Below, piece after piece: positions 40,481 through 49,093 of a stretch of DNA of 64,000 bases (positions within the stretch are counted from its first letter, which is position 1; each line of letters opens with the position of its first letter). This DNA comes from an archaeon (lineage in GTDB: Archaea > Thermoproteota > Nitrososphaeria > Nitrososphaerales > UBA183), in assembly GCA_021828185.1 (NCBI GenBank), contig JAKASI010000001.1, positions 1 through 64,000 on the forward strand. The letters run 5' to 3'. The notes under the pieces were generated by a model. It worked only from the letters and a program-made list of their open reading frames with translations. It was not told where the DNA came from and searched no databases. The position numbers and the translations under genes were made by a program.

Positions 40481-41766
40481 TTCCTCGCCACCCTCGCTCC
40501 CAGCTCCTCCAAATCTTCGATGAATGCTGGATACGAAACGTCAAGGCTTTCGACTCCTGCAACCCAGACCGACCCGGGCGCGAGCAGCGAGGCGAGAGAG
40601 AATGCCATGAACATCCTGTGGTCGTCATGTGCGTCGAGGACCGCGCGCTCGACCTTCCGGGGCCCCACCGCCCTCAATCCGTCTTCCATCTCCTCGACCT
40701 CCGCTCCAAGCTGCCGCAGTCCGTCCACAGCCACTCTGATCCTGTCGCTCTCCTTGAACCTCGCATGGGTTACCCCCCTAATCTCAACCGGGGTGTCGCA
40801 TTTTAAGGACAGTACAGAGAGCACTGGAAGCAGGTCAGGAGAGTCGGTGAGGTCGAACTCCCCTCCCTTCAATCGTCCGCTGTCTGCCCTGACCCTAACC
40901 GAATCCTGGCGCACGTCGAGCCTGGCCCCCAGCCTTCGGAACAGGTCCAGAGCTGCTAGGTCTCCCTGAGGGAGGGACGTGTTCAGCGAGGAGAGCTCGA
41001 CGTCTCCTCCCACGAACGCCACCGCAGCCATGACGAAGGCGGCGGAGCCGAAGTCGCCAGGGACAGCGAAATCAGCAGGTCTGTACTCCTGCCCTCCGTG
41101 GATTTCGAACCTGGATTCGCCTTCCCTCTGTATCTCAACGCCATGCAGCCCCGAAATGCGCAGCGTGGCCTCGACATAGGGGCGAGAGACCATGCTCGTG
41201 ACCTGAAGCGAGGTGTCCCCTCTCGCAAGAGGGGAAGCGATCAGGATGGACGAGATGAACTGCGACGACACGTCCCCCACGACCTCCGTATCTCCGCCCC
41301 CCATCCCACCCTCGCCGACGATTATGGGGGCGCAGCCGTTCCCGTTCGCGGACCTCGCTTTCGCGCCGAGCCGGGCCAATGCGTCCAGGAGTCCCTGCAT
41401 TGGCCTGCGCCTGATGCTCGCGTCACCGGTGAGCACGGTGTAGCCTCGGCTGGGAAGGGCGAAGACGGATGTCATGAACCTCAGCGTCGTTCCGGAGTTC
41501 TCTACGTTCACGACGTCATCAGGGGCGCGAGGCTCGGCTCCCGTGACGATCAGATGCGACCCCTCTTCCTCGACCTCCGCTCCCATCGCCCTGCACGCCC
41601 TGATGGTGGCTACGGTATCCCTCGAGACGAGGTGGTTGTAGACCCTGCTCTTCCCTGAAGAAAGACCGGCTGCTATGACTGCCCTGTGGGTGTAGCTCTT
41701 GCTCGGGGGGACCACAACCTTTCCGGCGAGCCCGCCCTCGGCGCCCAGGCTCACGCTAGATCCCAA
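40477..41766 (-). CDS. aroA: 3-phosphoshikimate 1-carboxyvinyltransferase (EPSP synthase)
   Basis: Joins phosphoenolpyruvate to shikimate-3-phosphate. 429 residues. PPSKSYTHRA (Lys, Ser binding), NSGTTLRFMTSVFAL, RRRPMQGLLDAL, SSQFISSILIASPL, PGDFGSAAFVMAA and the C-terminal KESDRIR and DHHRMFMAF (as DDHRMFMAF) are all present. TTG 41766 overlaps the end of aroK by 11 bp; GTG 41754 is an alternative. Third enzyme from the end of the shikimate pathway, in pathway order with its neighbours. Confidence 0.97.
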   Translation of the reverse strand: MGSSVSLGAEGGLAGKVVVPPSKSYTHRAVIAAGLSSGKSRVYNHLVSRDTVATIRACRAMGAEVEEEGSHLIVTGAEPRAPDDVVNVENSGTTLRFMTSVFALPSRGYTVLTGDASIRRRPMQGLLDALARLGAKARSANGNGCAPIIVGEGGMGGGDTEVVGDVSSQFISSILIASPLARGDTSLQVTSMVSRPYVEATLRISGLHGVEIQREGESRFEIHGGQEYRPADFAVPGDFGSAAFVMAAVAFVGGDVELSSLNTSLPQGDLAALDLFRRLGARLDVRQDSVRVRADSGRLKGGEFDLTDSPDLLPVLSVLSLKCDTPVEIRGVTHARFKESDRIRVAVDGLRQLGAEVEEMEDGLRAVGPRKVERAVLDAHDDHRMFMAFSLASLLAPGSVWVAGVESLDVSYPAFIEDLEELGARVARK

Positions 41767-42628
41767 GCGTTGCGCCTCCGTCGCTCGTCTCCGTCCTGAT
41801 CAGTGTGGCACCATCGCTGGCCCACCGGTCGGCCAGCGACTCCATCTCATCGCGGTCGTCGAAGACCGCGGCCACCGCAGGTCCCGTGCCGGACAGACCG
41901 GACCCGAGGGCGCCCGCACCGAGAGCCTCCAGGGATCTGTATGGGGGGTAGCCGTAGATTGTAGAATACAGGAGCCCGTTGAGAGTCATCGCCTTCCAGA
42001 GCCTCCCCTGTCTTCCAGTCTCAAAGATGGATGACGCGAGGGCGGCGAACCTCCTCACTTGGGCGACCGGTACCTCCGACCTTCTGCTCCTCCCCTGGCG
42101 GACATGGATCAAGACAGGCCTGGGGGCTCCCAGGCGGACTGAAGAAAGCACCTTGCCGGACGTATTGTCCACGAAGTTCGCCCCTCCCATAAGGCACGAA
42201 GCCGCGTCGTCCATCGCCCCTGTCGCGCTGACGCCGGCGGCGAGCGAGGCCGAAGCACTGCACCTCAGCACGCCGGCCGGCTGGGGGAGTCTCTCACCGA
42301 AGGCCGACAGAACGGCCAGGGCGATGGCCACCGAGGAGGAAGACGAAGTCTTCAGCCCGACACCGACGGGAGCCGAGATGCTGGTATCGATCGAGCCAGA
42401 ATAGGTTCCGGGGTCCCTCCCTATCATCCTGATTGCCGTTTCTGCTGTCCGTGCCGCGAGCGCTGATTTCACAGGCCTGTCATTCACTGTGGCGCGCCAC
42501 GTTCCCCTGCGTTCGTGCACTTCGACCCTGGCGGAAGTGGGGAGCTTGACCGCCACGGTCGCTCCCTTGCCGGAGGCCAGAGCGTTAACCACGCTGATCG
42601 CTCCCATGGCCTTCGCTTCCCCGATCAG
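41756..42628 (-). CDS. aroK: Archaeal GHMP-type shikimate kinase
   Basis: Phosphorylates shikimate at O3. Archaeal enzymes are unrelated to bacterial AroK and belong to the GHMP family. 290 residues from CTG 42628. The ATP loop is PVGVGLKTSSSSSVA; late GLSGTGPAVAAVF is GHMP motif 3. Archaeal homologues begin with a short strand just before A-x-G-x-I-x-x-x-N-A-x-A-x-GKGA; here IGEAKAMGAISVVNALASGK follows directly after CTG 42628, which overlaps the aroE stop as CTGA. The in-frame GTG far upstream (42760) would add 44 residues antisense-like to aroE coding sequence, and the internal ATG 42610 would cut the first strand. Confidence 0.9.
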   Translation of the reverse strand: MIGEAKAMGAISVVNALASGKGATVAVKLPTSARVEVHERRGTWRATVNDRPVKSALAARTAETAIRMIGRDPGTYSGSIDTSISAPVGVGLKTSSSSSVAIALAVLSAFGERLPQPAGVLRCSASASLAAGVSATGAMDDAASCLMGGANFVDNTSGKVLSSVRLGAPRPVLIHVRQGRSRRSEVPVAQVRRFAALASSIFETGRQGRLWKAMTLNGLLYSTIYGYPPYRSLEALGAGALGSGLSGTGPAVAAVFDDRDEMESLADRWASDGATLIRTETSDGGATLGI

Positions 42629-43467
42629 TCCGCGGATACCCCCAGGGTCCTGAGCAGCACCGATTTCATCACCCCCAGTGGAGGGGTTCGGCCGGTCCAG
42701 ATTTCCAGGGACCTGCTGGCCTGATACAGAAGCATCTCGTGCCCGTAAATCACCTCGCACCCAAAACTTCTCGCCCGCCTCGTCAGGTCAGTCTCTACCG
42801 GCGCGTAGACTGCATCGAAGACCAGGGGGCGCGCCTCGAAGAACGCCGTCACACCGGCGGGGAGGGGTATTCCGCCTGCTCCAGCTGGGGATGCATTGAA
42901 GAGTATCTCAGGAGCGGATGCCCGCACGTTTTCCGCCGAAGCAAACTCCGTCCTGGTCGCCGGAAACGCCGCCCTCATGGACGACATGAAGCCCTCTGCT
43001 CGGATGGGGTCCCTCGAAATGACGACAATCTCGGCGCACCCCAGAGCGTGCATAGCCCCGCAGAAGGCCCTGGCTGCACCCCCCGTCCCGACCACCGCGG
43101 CCCGCCCTACTCTTGCCCGTCCCCTCGAGATGAGGGGGCCGAGTATCCCGTCGACGTCCGTGTTGTGCCCTGTGTAGCCGTCTCCGTCCCTCTTCAGGGT
43201 GTTCACCGCACCAGTCTCTGCGGCCGCTCCTTCCAAAGAATCAAGGAACCGCGTTATTGCAATCTTGTGGGGGATGGTGACGTTTGCCCCGCTCGCCCCA
43301 GACTCTGCCAGCGCGGCGAAAGCCTTCCCCAACTCGGCCGCTGGGACGTTGGAAGCTTCGTAGACGGCGTCGAGCCCCAGAGCCTCAATCGCGGCGTTCA
43401 TCATCCGCGGCGTCGGTGAGCTGGAGACGTTCCCGCCCACAAGCACGTAGCGGTCAGGCACCCCCAA
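42625..43467 (-). CDS. aroE: Shikimate dehydrogenase
   Basis: Reduces 3-dehydroshikimate with NADPH. 280 residues. Substrate site SSSPTPRMMNAA and ANVTIPHKIAI with catalytic Lys, AAETGAVNTLKRDG, GHNTDVDGIL with catalytic Asp, then VVGTGGAARAFCGAM for NADP and a C-terminal YGHEMLLYQASRSLEIWTG. TTG 43467 or GTG 43461 start, both inside the end of aroD; the operon is compact. Confidence 0.95.
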   Translation of the reverse strand: MGVPDRYVLVGGNVSSSPTPRMMNAAIEALGLDAVYEASNVPAAELGKAFAALAESGASGANVTIPHKIAITRFLDSLEGAAAETGAVNTLKRDGDGYTGHNTDVDGILGPLISRGRARVGRAAVVGTGGAARAFCGAMHALGCAEIVVISRDPIRAEGFMSSMRAAFPATRTEFASAENVRASAPEILFNASPAGAGGIPLPAGVTAFFEARPLVFDAVYAPVETDLTRRARSFGCEVIYGHEMLLYQASRSLEIWTGRTPPLGVMKSVLLRTLGVSAD

Positions 43468-44206
43468 ACCGCCTCCTCAAAGCGAGCAGAAGACCGAGGG
43501 GGAGCTGACCGGCCGCAGCCGGCTCGTCGGGGAGGGACGCATAGGAGATCGGGCTCCCCCGTTCCATCGACATCACCCTCGAGAGGATGCCATGCGTCCC
43601 CATGCAGAAGGCGATGGGAGCTGGTGCGCGTCCGTCGTACAGGGAGAGTATCGTGAGGTTGTCAGCCGGGCTGGTCGCGGTGGTGGCGATTTTCACCAGG
43701 CCGCCGTATGAAGCGGCCCTCTTCATGATGGACCGAAGCCTCCTCCCGTCCCCTGTCCCGAGCATGTCGTGCCACGAAACTATGCCGCGCACGCGTCCGC
43801 GAGGCAAGACGTCTCGGTTGCCTTCGACTGTCCGGAGTTCCACGTCCAGATAGGCGGGGGTCAGCTGGGCGAGCCTGCGGAGCAGGGCTACCCTCTCGGC
43901 CTCGTCTCCGTCGAATCCGCCGCCTTCGTCGGCCGAACGGACCGTGAACACCGAGCGCCGGCAGAACTTCGATAGGTCCGCTCTGATGTCTTCGAACCTC
44001 GGGGATTTGAGCAGGTCTATCCTGAACTCCACGAGGTCGGTGCCAAGAGAAAAGGCCTCGGCCGCCTTCCTGGAAAGCTCAGAAGTTGTTCGGCCTGTGA
44101 GGGATGTGCAGATTTCGGTCCTGGATCTCGATGCGCCCGGGCCTCCGGCTCCACCTGAAGAGCCGCCGATAAACTGAATCGCCCCTGGTTCTAAGCTCCA
44201 ATCCAG
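43454..44206 (-). CDS. aroD: 3-dehydroquinate dehydratase, type I
   Basis: Dehydrates 3-dehydroquinate through a Schiff base. The core EFRIDLLKSPRFEDI, IVSWHDMLGTG with the catalytic His (WHD), GLVKIATTATS with the Schiff-base Lys, and late FCMGTHGILSRV and GSPISYASL are clear. The first ordinary start (GTG 44032) removes the first strand; the same frame upstream encodes EICTSLTGRTTSEL and KAAEAFSLGTDLV, matching the normal N-terminus. No ATG, GTG or TTG exists in that extension. CTG 44206 lies 28 bp from a strong TATA box, as for leaderless genes, giving 250 residues. First gene of the minus operon. Confidence 0.85.
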   Translation of the reverse strand: MDWSLEPGAIQFIGGSSGGAGGPGASRSRTEICTSLTGRTTSELSRKAAEAFSLGTDLVEFRIDLLKSPRFEDIRADLSKFCRRSVFTVRSADEGGGFDGDEAERVALLRRLAQLTPAYLDVELRTVEGNRDVLPRGRVRGIVSWHDMLGTGDGRRLRSIMKRAASYGGLVKIATTATSPADNLTILSLYDGRAPAPIAFCMGTHGILSRVMSMERGSPISYASLPDEPAAAGQLPLGLLLALRRRFGGA

Positions 44207-44230
44207 CTCAGGCTCAATGGCAGTCCCAGG

Positions 44231-44238
44231 CTATATAG
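44231..44238 (-). promoter_or_regulatory. TATA box of the minus-strand aromatic operon
   Basis: CTATATAG; the centre is about 28 bp before CTG 44206. An A/T-rich GTTTAAATC at 44311-44319 could serve the + strand aroF unit, leaving a leader of about 180 nt there. Confidence 0.6.
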
Positions 44239-44523
44239 ACTTTGACGGAGCCCGCCCTCGGACCTTCACTCTGCACGCGAACTGCGTCCGGCGAAGGGCT
44301 TCGCATCGCCGCGTTTAAATCCCGCAGGAGAAGACGGATACCCGGTCAAAAGTGATGTCCCGCCGATATCATGGGCCCGCCGCGGGCGTGGCCGTCGGTT
44401 CACTGTAGGGACTCCACCGAGAAGAAACGACACCGCATCTGGAGAATCGTCGCCGGCCTGTTTCTTCATCCGAGTCCTTTCGGTTCGTGAGCTTCGCCAG
44501 ACGGACCCGGGGTCGAGGCTACC
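44239..44523. other. Divergent control region between aroD and aroF units
   Basis: About 285 bp. It holds a GTTTAAATC TATA-like box (44311-44319, + strand) and a possible 17-codon leader frame from ATG 44356 to TAG. The leader peptide is not enriched in Trp, Tyr or Phe, so classical attenuation is not supported. No other gene seen. Confidence 0.4.
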
Positions 44524-45594
44524 ATGAGCATAGTGATGAAGCCGACCGCGACAAAGGCCCAGCTGGAGGAGGTGATCCGCAGGATCAGGGCTTCGGGGCT
44601 CCGGCCAGACGTCTCCTCCGGGGAGTTCCAGACGGTCGTAGGGGTCATCGGGGACGAGAAGAAACTGGACTTCGACCTGGTCAAGCTGATGCCCGGGGTC
44701 CACGACGCCATAAGGATCCAGGTCCCATATCGGCTCGTGAGCCGGAGCTACATCCCCGGGGACGTCGTCGTGAAGGTCCGCGGGGTCTCCATCGGAGGAA
44801 GCAACCCTCCCGTCTACATGTGCGGGCCCTGTTCCATAGAGAGCTATGAGCAGGTCTACCGCATAGGCAGGCAGGTGAAGGAAGCGGGGGCGCACATCCT
44901 GAGGGGAGGGGCCTACAAACCGAGGACATCGGTGCACTCGTTCCAAGGGCTGGGGCTGCGGGGCCTGCAGTATCTGCACGCGGCCGGGAAGGACCTCGGC
45001 CTCCCCACAGTGACCGAAGTCAGGAGCGAGGCAGACGTCGAGAAGGTGGCGAAGTATGCCGACATCATCCAGATCGGGGCTAGGAACATGTTCAACCAGG
45101 ACCTGATTGAGGCAACCGCGAGGACAGGCAAGCCCATCCTATTCAAGCGCAGCTTCGCGGCCCAGGTGGACGAGTATCTCAGCTTCGCCGAGAGAATAGT
45201 CGCCAACCACAACAGGAGCATCCTGCTCTGCGAGCGCGGCATAACGCCCCTCGGAGGATCGTTCAAGCCCCAGACTAGGTTCTCCCTCGACCTGAACGCC
45301 GTCCCTATCCTCAGGCGGGAGACGCCCTTCCCGGTGATAGCCGACCCGAGCCACGGGACGGGAAGGAGAGACCTCGTGGCGCCGATGAGCAGGGCCTCAA
45401 TCGCTGCGGGGGCTCACGGCCTCATGATCGAGGTGCACGACAGGCCCCAGGAAGCCCTCAGCGACAGCGCTCAGGCGCTCCTCCCACACCAGCTCAAGGG
45501 GATCATCAGGACCTGCGACCTCCTCTACAAGACGATTAGCGAAAGCGCACTCCCGTTCTCGAGCGACGTAGCAAATGGGAACGGCCAGAGTTAG
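44524..45594 (+). CDS. aroF: 3-deoxy-7-phosphoheptulonate synthase (DAHP synthase, type I beta)
   Basis: First step of the shikimate pathway: PEP plus erythrose-4-phosphate. 356 residues. The N-terminal ferredoxin-like regulatory domain (about 1-70, KAQLEEVIRRIRASGLRPDV ) precedes the barrel: VYMCGPCSIES with the metal-binding Cys, RGGAYKPRTSVHSFQG, EVRSEADVEKVAKYADI, QIGARNMFNQDLI, LLCERGI, DPSHGTGRRDLV and the metal ligand region MIEVHDRPQEALSD. The regulatory domain is the usual site of allosteric Phe/Tyr control (family knowledge). It overlaps aroB by 20 bp. Confidence 0.95.
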   Translation: MSIVMKPTATKAQLEEVIRRIRASGLRPDVSSGEFQTVVGVIGDEKKLDFDLVKLMPGVHDAIRIQVPYRLVSRSYIPGDVVVKVRGVSIGGSNPPVYMCGPCSIESYEQVYRIGRQVKEAGAHILRGGAYKPRTSVHSFQGLGLRGLQYLHAAGKDLGLPTVTEVRSEADVEKVAKYADIIQIGARNMFNQDLIEATARTGKPILFKRSFAAQVDEYLSFAERIVANHNRSILLCERGITPLGGSFKPQTRFSLDLNAVPILRRETPFPVIADPSHGTGRRDLVAPMSRASIAAGAHGLMIEVHDRPQEALSDSAQALLPHQLKGIIRTCDLLYKTISESALPFSSDVANGNGQS

Positions 45595-46747
45595 GATAGC
45601 CCTTCCTCCCGGCGGCGAAGGGGGGTATGACATCGTGATTCGGGAAGGGGTGCTCTGCGATATGGCCGAAGGAACGAGTCTTCTTACGGGCGCGACCTCG
45701 ATATTCATCGTGACCGATTCAAACGTAGCCAGGATTTACGCGTCCAGGGTCAGGGGGGAACTCTCCAAGATGGGCAAGAGGGTTAGGGTCGTAGCAATCC
45801 CCGCCGGAGAGTCGAACAAGAACATCAGGACCGCGTGGGCGCTGGCCTCGAGACTCAGCGGTCTCGGGGCTGACCGGGGCAGCGTCCTTCTCGCCCTTGG
45901 TGGTGGGGTGGTGGGTGACCTTGCCGGCTTTGTCGCTTCGATCTACAAACGCGGGGTCGACTACATTCAGCTTCCTACCACCCTCCTCGCCCAGGTAGAC
46001 AGCAGCATAGGCGGCAAGACGGGAGTGGACGCCCCTTGGGGAAAGAACCAGGTCGGGACCTTCCACCAGCCGCGCGGTGTCCTGACAGATCCCCTCGCCC
46101 TGAAGACGCTCCCCAGAACCGAGATGCTGAACGGTCTCGCCGAGATCATCAAGTGCTCTGTCGTCGCAGACAGGAAGATGTTCGATAAGGTCTCGTCCCT
46201 GACCGATCCCGGCTCGACCGTCCCAATGGACCTGATTGTGCGCGCATGCCAGATAAAGGCAGGGATAGTCTCGAAGGACCCAAGAGAGACGAACCTGCGG
46301 ACCGTCCTGAACTACGGCCACACGGTCGGCCACGCCCTGGAGAGCGCATCGGATTACCGCCAGAGCCATGGCTCCTGTGTGGTCTTCGGGATGCTGGCGG
46401 AGGGCTGGATTGCGTCCAGCCTCGGAATCCTCCAGAAGAGCGACTTCGAGAGATTGGAAGGTTTTCTCATTCCGTTCTCCAAGGGCATCGATAGGCCGAA
46501 TGCCTTGGACAAGGCGAAGCTCTTCAATTTCACACTCGCCGACAAGAAGTCCTCCGCTTCAAAGGTCAGGATGAGCCTCCCGGGAGAGATAGGGAAGATG
46601 TACATCACCGAAGACGGGAGCTACAGGGTTCCTGTCAGCAAGGAGACATTCGAGGGCTCGGTCGACTATCTCCATGATGTCCTGGCCTCGTTCGGAGCCC
46701 AAGGGACGGGCGTTCAGCACCGGGGACCTCGCCAGAGCCATGGGTGA
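45575..46747 (+). CDS. aroB: 3-dehydroquinate synthase
   Basis: Cyclises DAHP; NAD and zinc dependent. 390 residues including a C-terminal extension. Signatures: PAGESNKNIRTAWALASRL, LALGGGVVGDLAGFVAS, PTTLLAQVDSSIGGKTGVD with conserved Lys, KNQVGTFHQPRGVLTD, GLAEIIKC and the zinc ligand His in NYGHTVGHALES. The last 20 residues (GTGVQHRGPRQSHG) look unrelated to the family and may be a read-on into spacer. Start ATG 45575 inside the aroF end. Some archaea lack this enzyme; here the classical route is present. Confidence 0.95.
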   Translation: MGTARVRIALPPGGEGGYDIVIREGVLCDMAEGTSLLTGATSIFIVTDSNVARIYASRVRGELSKMGKRVRVVAIPAGESNKNIRTAWALASRLSGLGADRGSVLLALGGGVVGDLAGFVASIYKRGVDYIQLPTTLLAQVDSSIGGKTGVDAPWGKNQVGTFHQPRGVLTDPLALKTLPRTEMLNGLAEIIKCSVVADRKMFDKVSSLTDPGSTVPMDLIVRACQIKAGIVSKDPRETNLRTVLNYGHTVGHALESASDYRQSHGSCVVFGMLAEGWIASSLGILQKSDFERLEGFLIPFSKGIDRPNALDKAKLFNFTLADKKSSASKVRMSLPGEIGKMYITEDGSYRVPVSKETFEGSVDYLHDVLASFGAQGTGVQHRGPRQSHG

Positions 46748-47039
46748 TGTCCATCGCGTCGGAGAGCGCTTCAAGAGCACTTTCGATGAACGATACGGGC
46801 CAGCGATGGAAGCTGCGACGCAACTCGACCACCTTGGGAAGGACCTGTCCTACTTGTTCAGCCAATCTGCTATTTACTATATTCTCATCGGCTCTGGTAA
46901 CTTCGGCAGGGAAGGGAAGAATCAGGCTCCCATCCCTCGAAAGTTAACAAGGAGGAAACCTCGGATGCCTAATCTCCCGTCAAGTTACCAGAACCTTCTC
47001 ATCCGAGGGCAGACGAACGCAATCTATGGAAAAGAAAAT
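46748..47039. other. Intergenic 292 bp
   Basis: Convergent spacer between aroB and ridA. Frame 46674-47120 is open but overlaps both genes out of frame and resembles nothing; I do not accept it. Confidence 0.5.
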
Positions 47040-47372
47040 TCAACGCGATTTTGCCGCGACTGCCTCTATTTCGACCAAGGCTTTTCCGAGACCTACCTGG
47101 ACCGTGGTTCTGCAGGGTGAATTTACGGGGAAGTATTCACGCCAGATGGGGTTCAGATGCGTATCTCTGTCGTCGAGATTGGCTAGAAAGACTGTCACCT
47201 TCTGGGCATCCTCCATTGTTAGTCCCGCCTCGGACAGCGTCGACTTGAGTTTCTCAAAGCACCCTCTTATTTGAGTGGGCGCATCACCAGGAACAGACAC
47301 GAGTCCACTGGCATGGACGACTCTCCCATCGGATCTGAGTTTTGAAAGTAACGGGGCACCCGAACTTGACAT
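47040..47372 (-). CDS. ridA: RidA/YjgF family enamine/imine deaminase
   Basis: 110 residues. Removes reactive 2-aminoacrylate-type enamines formed by PLP enzymes (family knowledge). VHASGLVSVPGDAPTQI, VTVFLANLDDRDTHLNPIWR, and the catalytic region CRTTVQVGLGKALVEIEAVA with the conserved Arg and the terminal Glu are present. Trimeric and cytosolic in homologues. Sits after the aromatic cluster, which contains an aminotransferase. Confidence 0.92.
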   Translation of the reverse strand: MSSSGAPLLSKLRSDGRVVHASGLVSVPGDAPTQIRGCFEKLKSTLSEAGLTMEDAQKVTVFLANLDDRDTHLNPIWREYFPVNSPCRTTVQVGLGKALVEIEAVAAKSR

Positions 47373-47828
47373 GGCATTTTGTTTCGCTGCACTAGTGGAT
47401 AAATGTCAGAGTGGTAGGAAGGGGGGTTGACATCAGACTGACGGAAGAGATTCCTTTCAGGGCACGGATGTTCGGGTTTGCCGACAAGGAAGTCACGCCC
47501 CTGTTGAAACGGGTCGAAAGGCGACGCAACCATTGCCAACCGCACGCTCACCTATCAGCGCTCAAGTTTGAACAGGGTAAGCTCGAGGGGCCCTGGGCGG
47601 GACTTTGACGTGGTCCAAGTCCCCAACTGATCCCCAGCCGGGTTGAAACCCTTGATCGAGTCATGGGAAACGATGGAAAACGCGCTTGGCGCGCAATCAT
47701 GGTCGACGGAGAGAACGTCTCGTGATAATCTTCGTTAAGAATTCAGCATCGCGGTCCGACTTCACTCTGGTATGGAGCAACCGCCGAATGCAATGTCCAT
47801 AAGGGGGCCGGTTGGGGATGCCACAAGC
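47373..47828. other. Intergenic 456 bp, possible gene remnant
   Basis: A GTGGATAAATG TATA-like box at 47396-47406 precedes a short frame (47411-47608) whose first half reads naturally (VDIRLTEEIPFRARMFGFAD, KEVTPLLKRVERR) but no family was recognised. It may be a small gene or a remnant. The upstream part of the F420 oxidoreductase frame (47772-47828) is likely untranslated. Confidence 0.3.
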
Positions 47829-48467
47829 ATGCGACTAGCAATTATAGGCGGGACAGGAACCCTGGGAAAAGGCCTCGCGATAAGACTCTCCGCCGCGAAC
47901 CAAGTTCTGATAGGTTCCAGAAGCGAAGAAAAAGCGGAGAGCGCGGCAGCGGAAATCAAGGCAGCAACGGGGAGAGACGTCCAGGGTGGGTCGAATGAGG
48001 ACGTAGCCAACTCCTGCGATGCAGCCATACTTGCGGTTCCCAGTCTCGATGATCCCGGGTTCCTGGACGCGCTTAAAGCGCCCCTGAAGGGCAAAATCGT
48101 TATCTCCCCCATAGTTCCAATGCGCTTCGAGAACGGATTTCTGGTCTACTCGAAAGCGACGGGTTCGGCCGCAGAAGATGTCGCGACGGTCTTGCGAGAG
48201 AGCAGAGTTGCCGCCGCTTTCCATCACGTCCCCGCTCTGACAATGGCGAATGAAGACGAGGAACTCGGCTTCGATGTCCTGGTCGCGTGCGACAACAAAG
48301 CGGACTACGAGGGGGCTTCGGCAATCGTTGGAAGCGTCAAAGGGCTTCGGCCGCTTTATGCCGGACCTCTCTCTGTGTCCAGGGCGCTGGAGCAGCTTAC
48401 GCCCATTCTTATCAACACAGCAAGACTGAACAACCTTAGAAGATTGTCGGTGAAACTGGTCAGCTAG
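47829..48467 (+). CDS. npdG: F420H2:NADP oxidoreductase (NpdG-like)
   Basis: Hydride exchange between F420 and NADP. 212 residues from ATG 47829, chosen because MRLAIIGGTGTLGKGLAIRL starts directly with the Rossmann strand; the frame open from 47772 adds an unlikely tail. VLIGSRSEEKAES is the NADP-phosphate binding SR motif. PIVPMRFENGFLVY and VAAAFHHVPALTMAN match the F420 side of family members, and NNLRRLSVKLV closes the fold. It links F420 metabolism (compare the LLM enzyme at 59 kb) to NADPH. Confidence 0.88.
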   Translation: MRLAIIGGTGTLGKGLAIRLSAANQVLIGSRSEEKAESAAAEIKAATGRDVQGGSNEDVANSCDAAILAVPSLDDPGFLDALKAPLKGKIVISPIVPMRFENGFLVYSKATGSAAEDVATVLRESRVAAAFHHVPALTMANEDEELGFDVLVACDNKADYEGASAIVGSVKGLRPLYAGPLSVSRALEQLTPILINTARLNNLRRLSVKLVS

Positions 48468-48487
48468 TACTTCGGGCTGGGGGCTGA

Positions 48488-48720
48488 CTAGTCCGGAGGG
48501 AGCTGCTCCTCCTTTCCCATCAGCATGTCCTGGTACCGCTCTTCTGTCGCCCTGCGGGTGTAATACCTCTCGTAGAGCGACACGTGCTTGTCTTCGCTAC
48601 GGGTGAGGTACTCGTGCACCCGCTGAGCTGCCTCTCTTCCGTGCCCCATTGCCTTGACCACCAGCGTTTCGCCCGTGGTCACGTCTCCCGTGTACGAAGA
48701 CGCTCAGTTAGCCATAGCGA
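48488..48720 (-). pseudogene. C-terminal remnant of GltD-type FAD oxidoreductase
   Basis: The minus-strand product from about residue -8 reads TGDVTTGETLVVKAMGHGRE, the hallmark end of glutamate synthase small subunit/PreT-like FAD enzymes (GDV-x-x-G-x-x-x-V-x-A-x-x-x-G), then a helical tail AAQRVHEYLTRS. The rest of the roughly 450-residue protein is absent: upstream the frame runs into unrelated sequence. A clear deletion remnant. Confidence 0.75.
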
Positions 48721-48770
48721 ATCATACCGCGTGGCACTGCGATTCCAACAACTTCTGTTACCAAGACACT

Positions 48771-49010
48771 TCAGATGGCCAGGACCCTACATGCACCAGC
48801 CTTGAGAAACTCAGTGAGTGGTTGACCCATATATTCGGCCGCTTTACCGAACTTCTCCAGCTCGGCCGAGACGCTGTAGGCGTCGGCGCACGCTTTACAT
48901 GCCCTGAGCCTAACGCCAGCATCCCTCATCGCGGACACGCGCTCCTGTGACTCTTTGTCACCAGCGAGCAACTTGGCTGATGGTCCCCAAACGACCAGGA
49001 TGACCTCCTT
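48771..49010 (-). pseudogene. DsrE-family protein remnant (N-terminus missing)
   Basis: The minus-strand frame reads VILVVWGPSAKLLAGD, then RVSAMRDAGVRLRACKACAD with the conserved Cys, and AEYMGQPLTEFLKAG. These are the middle and end of DsrE/DsrF-like sulfur-handling proteins. The first 30-40 residues, including the start, cannot be found in frame: upstream is HNCCGTTGWWKE, lacking a suitable ATG. The gene appears decayed at its 5' end. Confidence 0.7.
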
Positions 49011-49093
49011 CCACCACCCTGTCGTACCACAGCAGTTGTGAGAAGTAACTATTCTCTTATGGAAGCATCCAAACAGGGTTCGAGTCGAAAAGA

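Noticed and set aside
42629..42760. N-terminal extension of shikimate kinase from GTG 42760
   Set aside because: Lies entirely within the aroE coding region in another frame and does not resemble the family; the CTG start fits homology.
44356..44409. Attenuator leader peptide for aroF
   Set aside because: The small frame contains only one aromatic residue, and no alternative stem-loop/terminator could be drawn.
46674..47120. 148-codon + strand frame after aroB
   Set aside because: Overlaps aroB and ridA out of frame and has no coding character.
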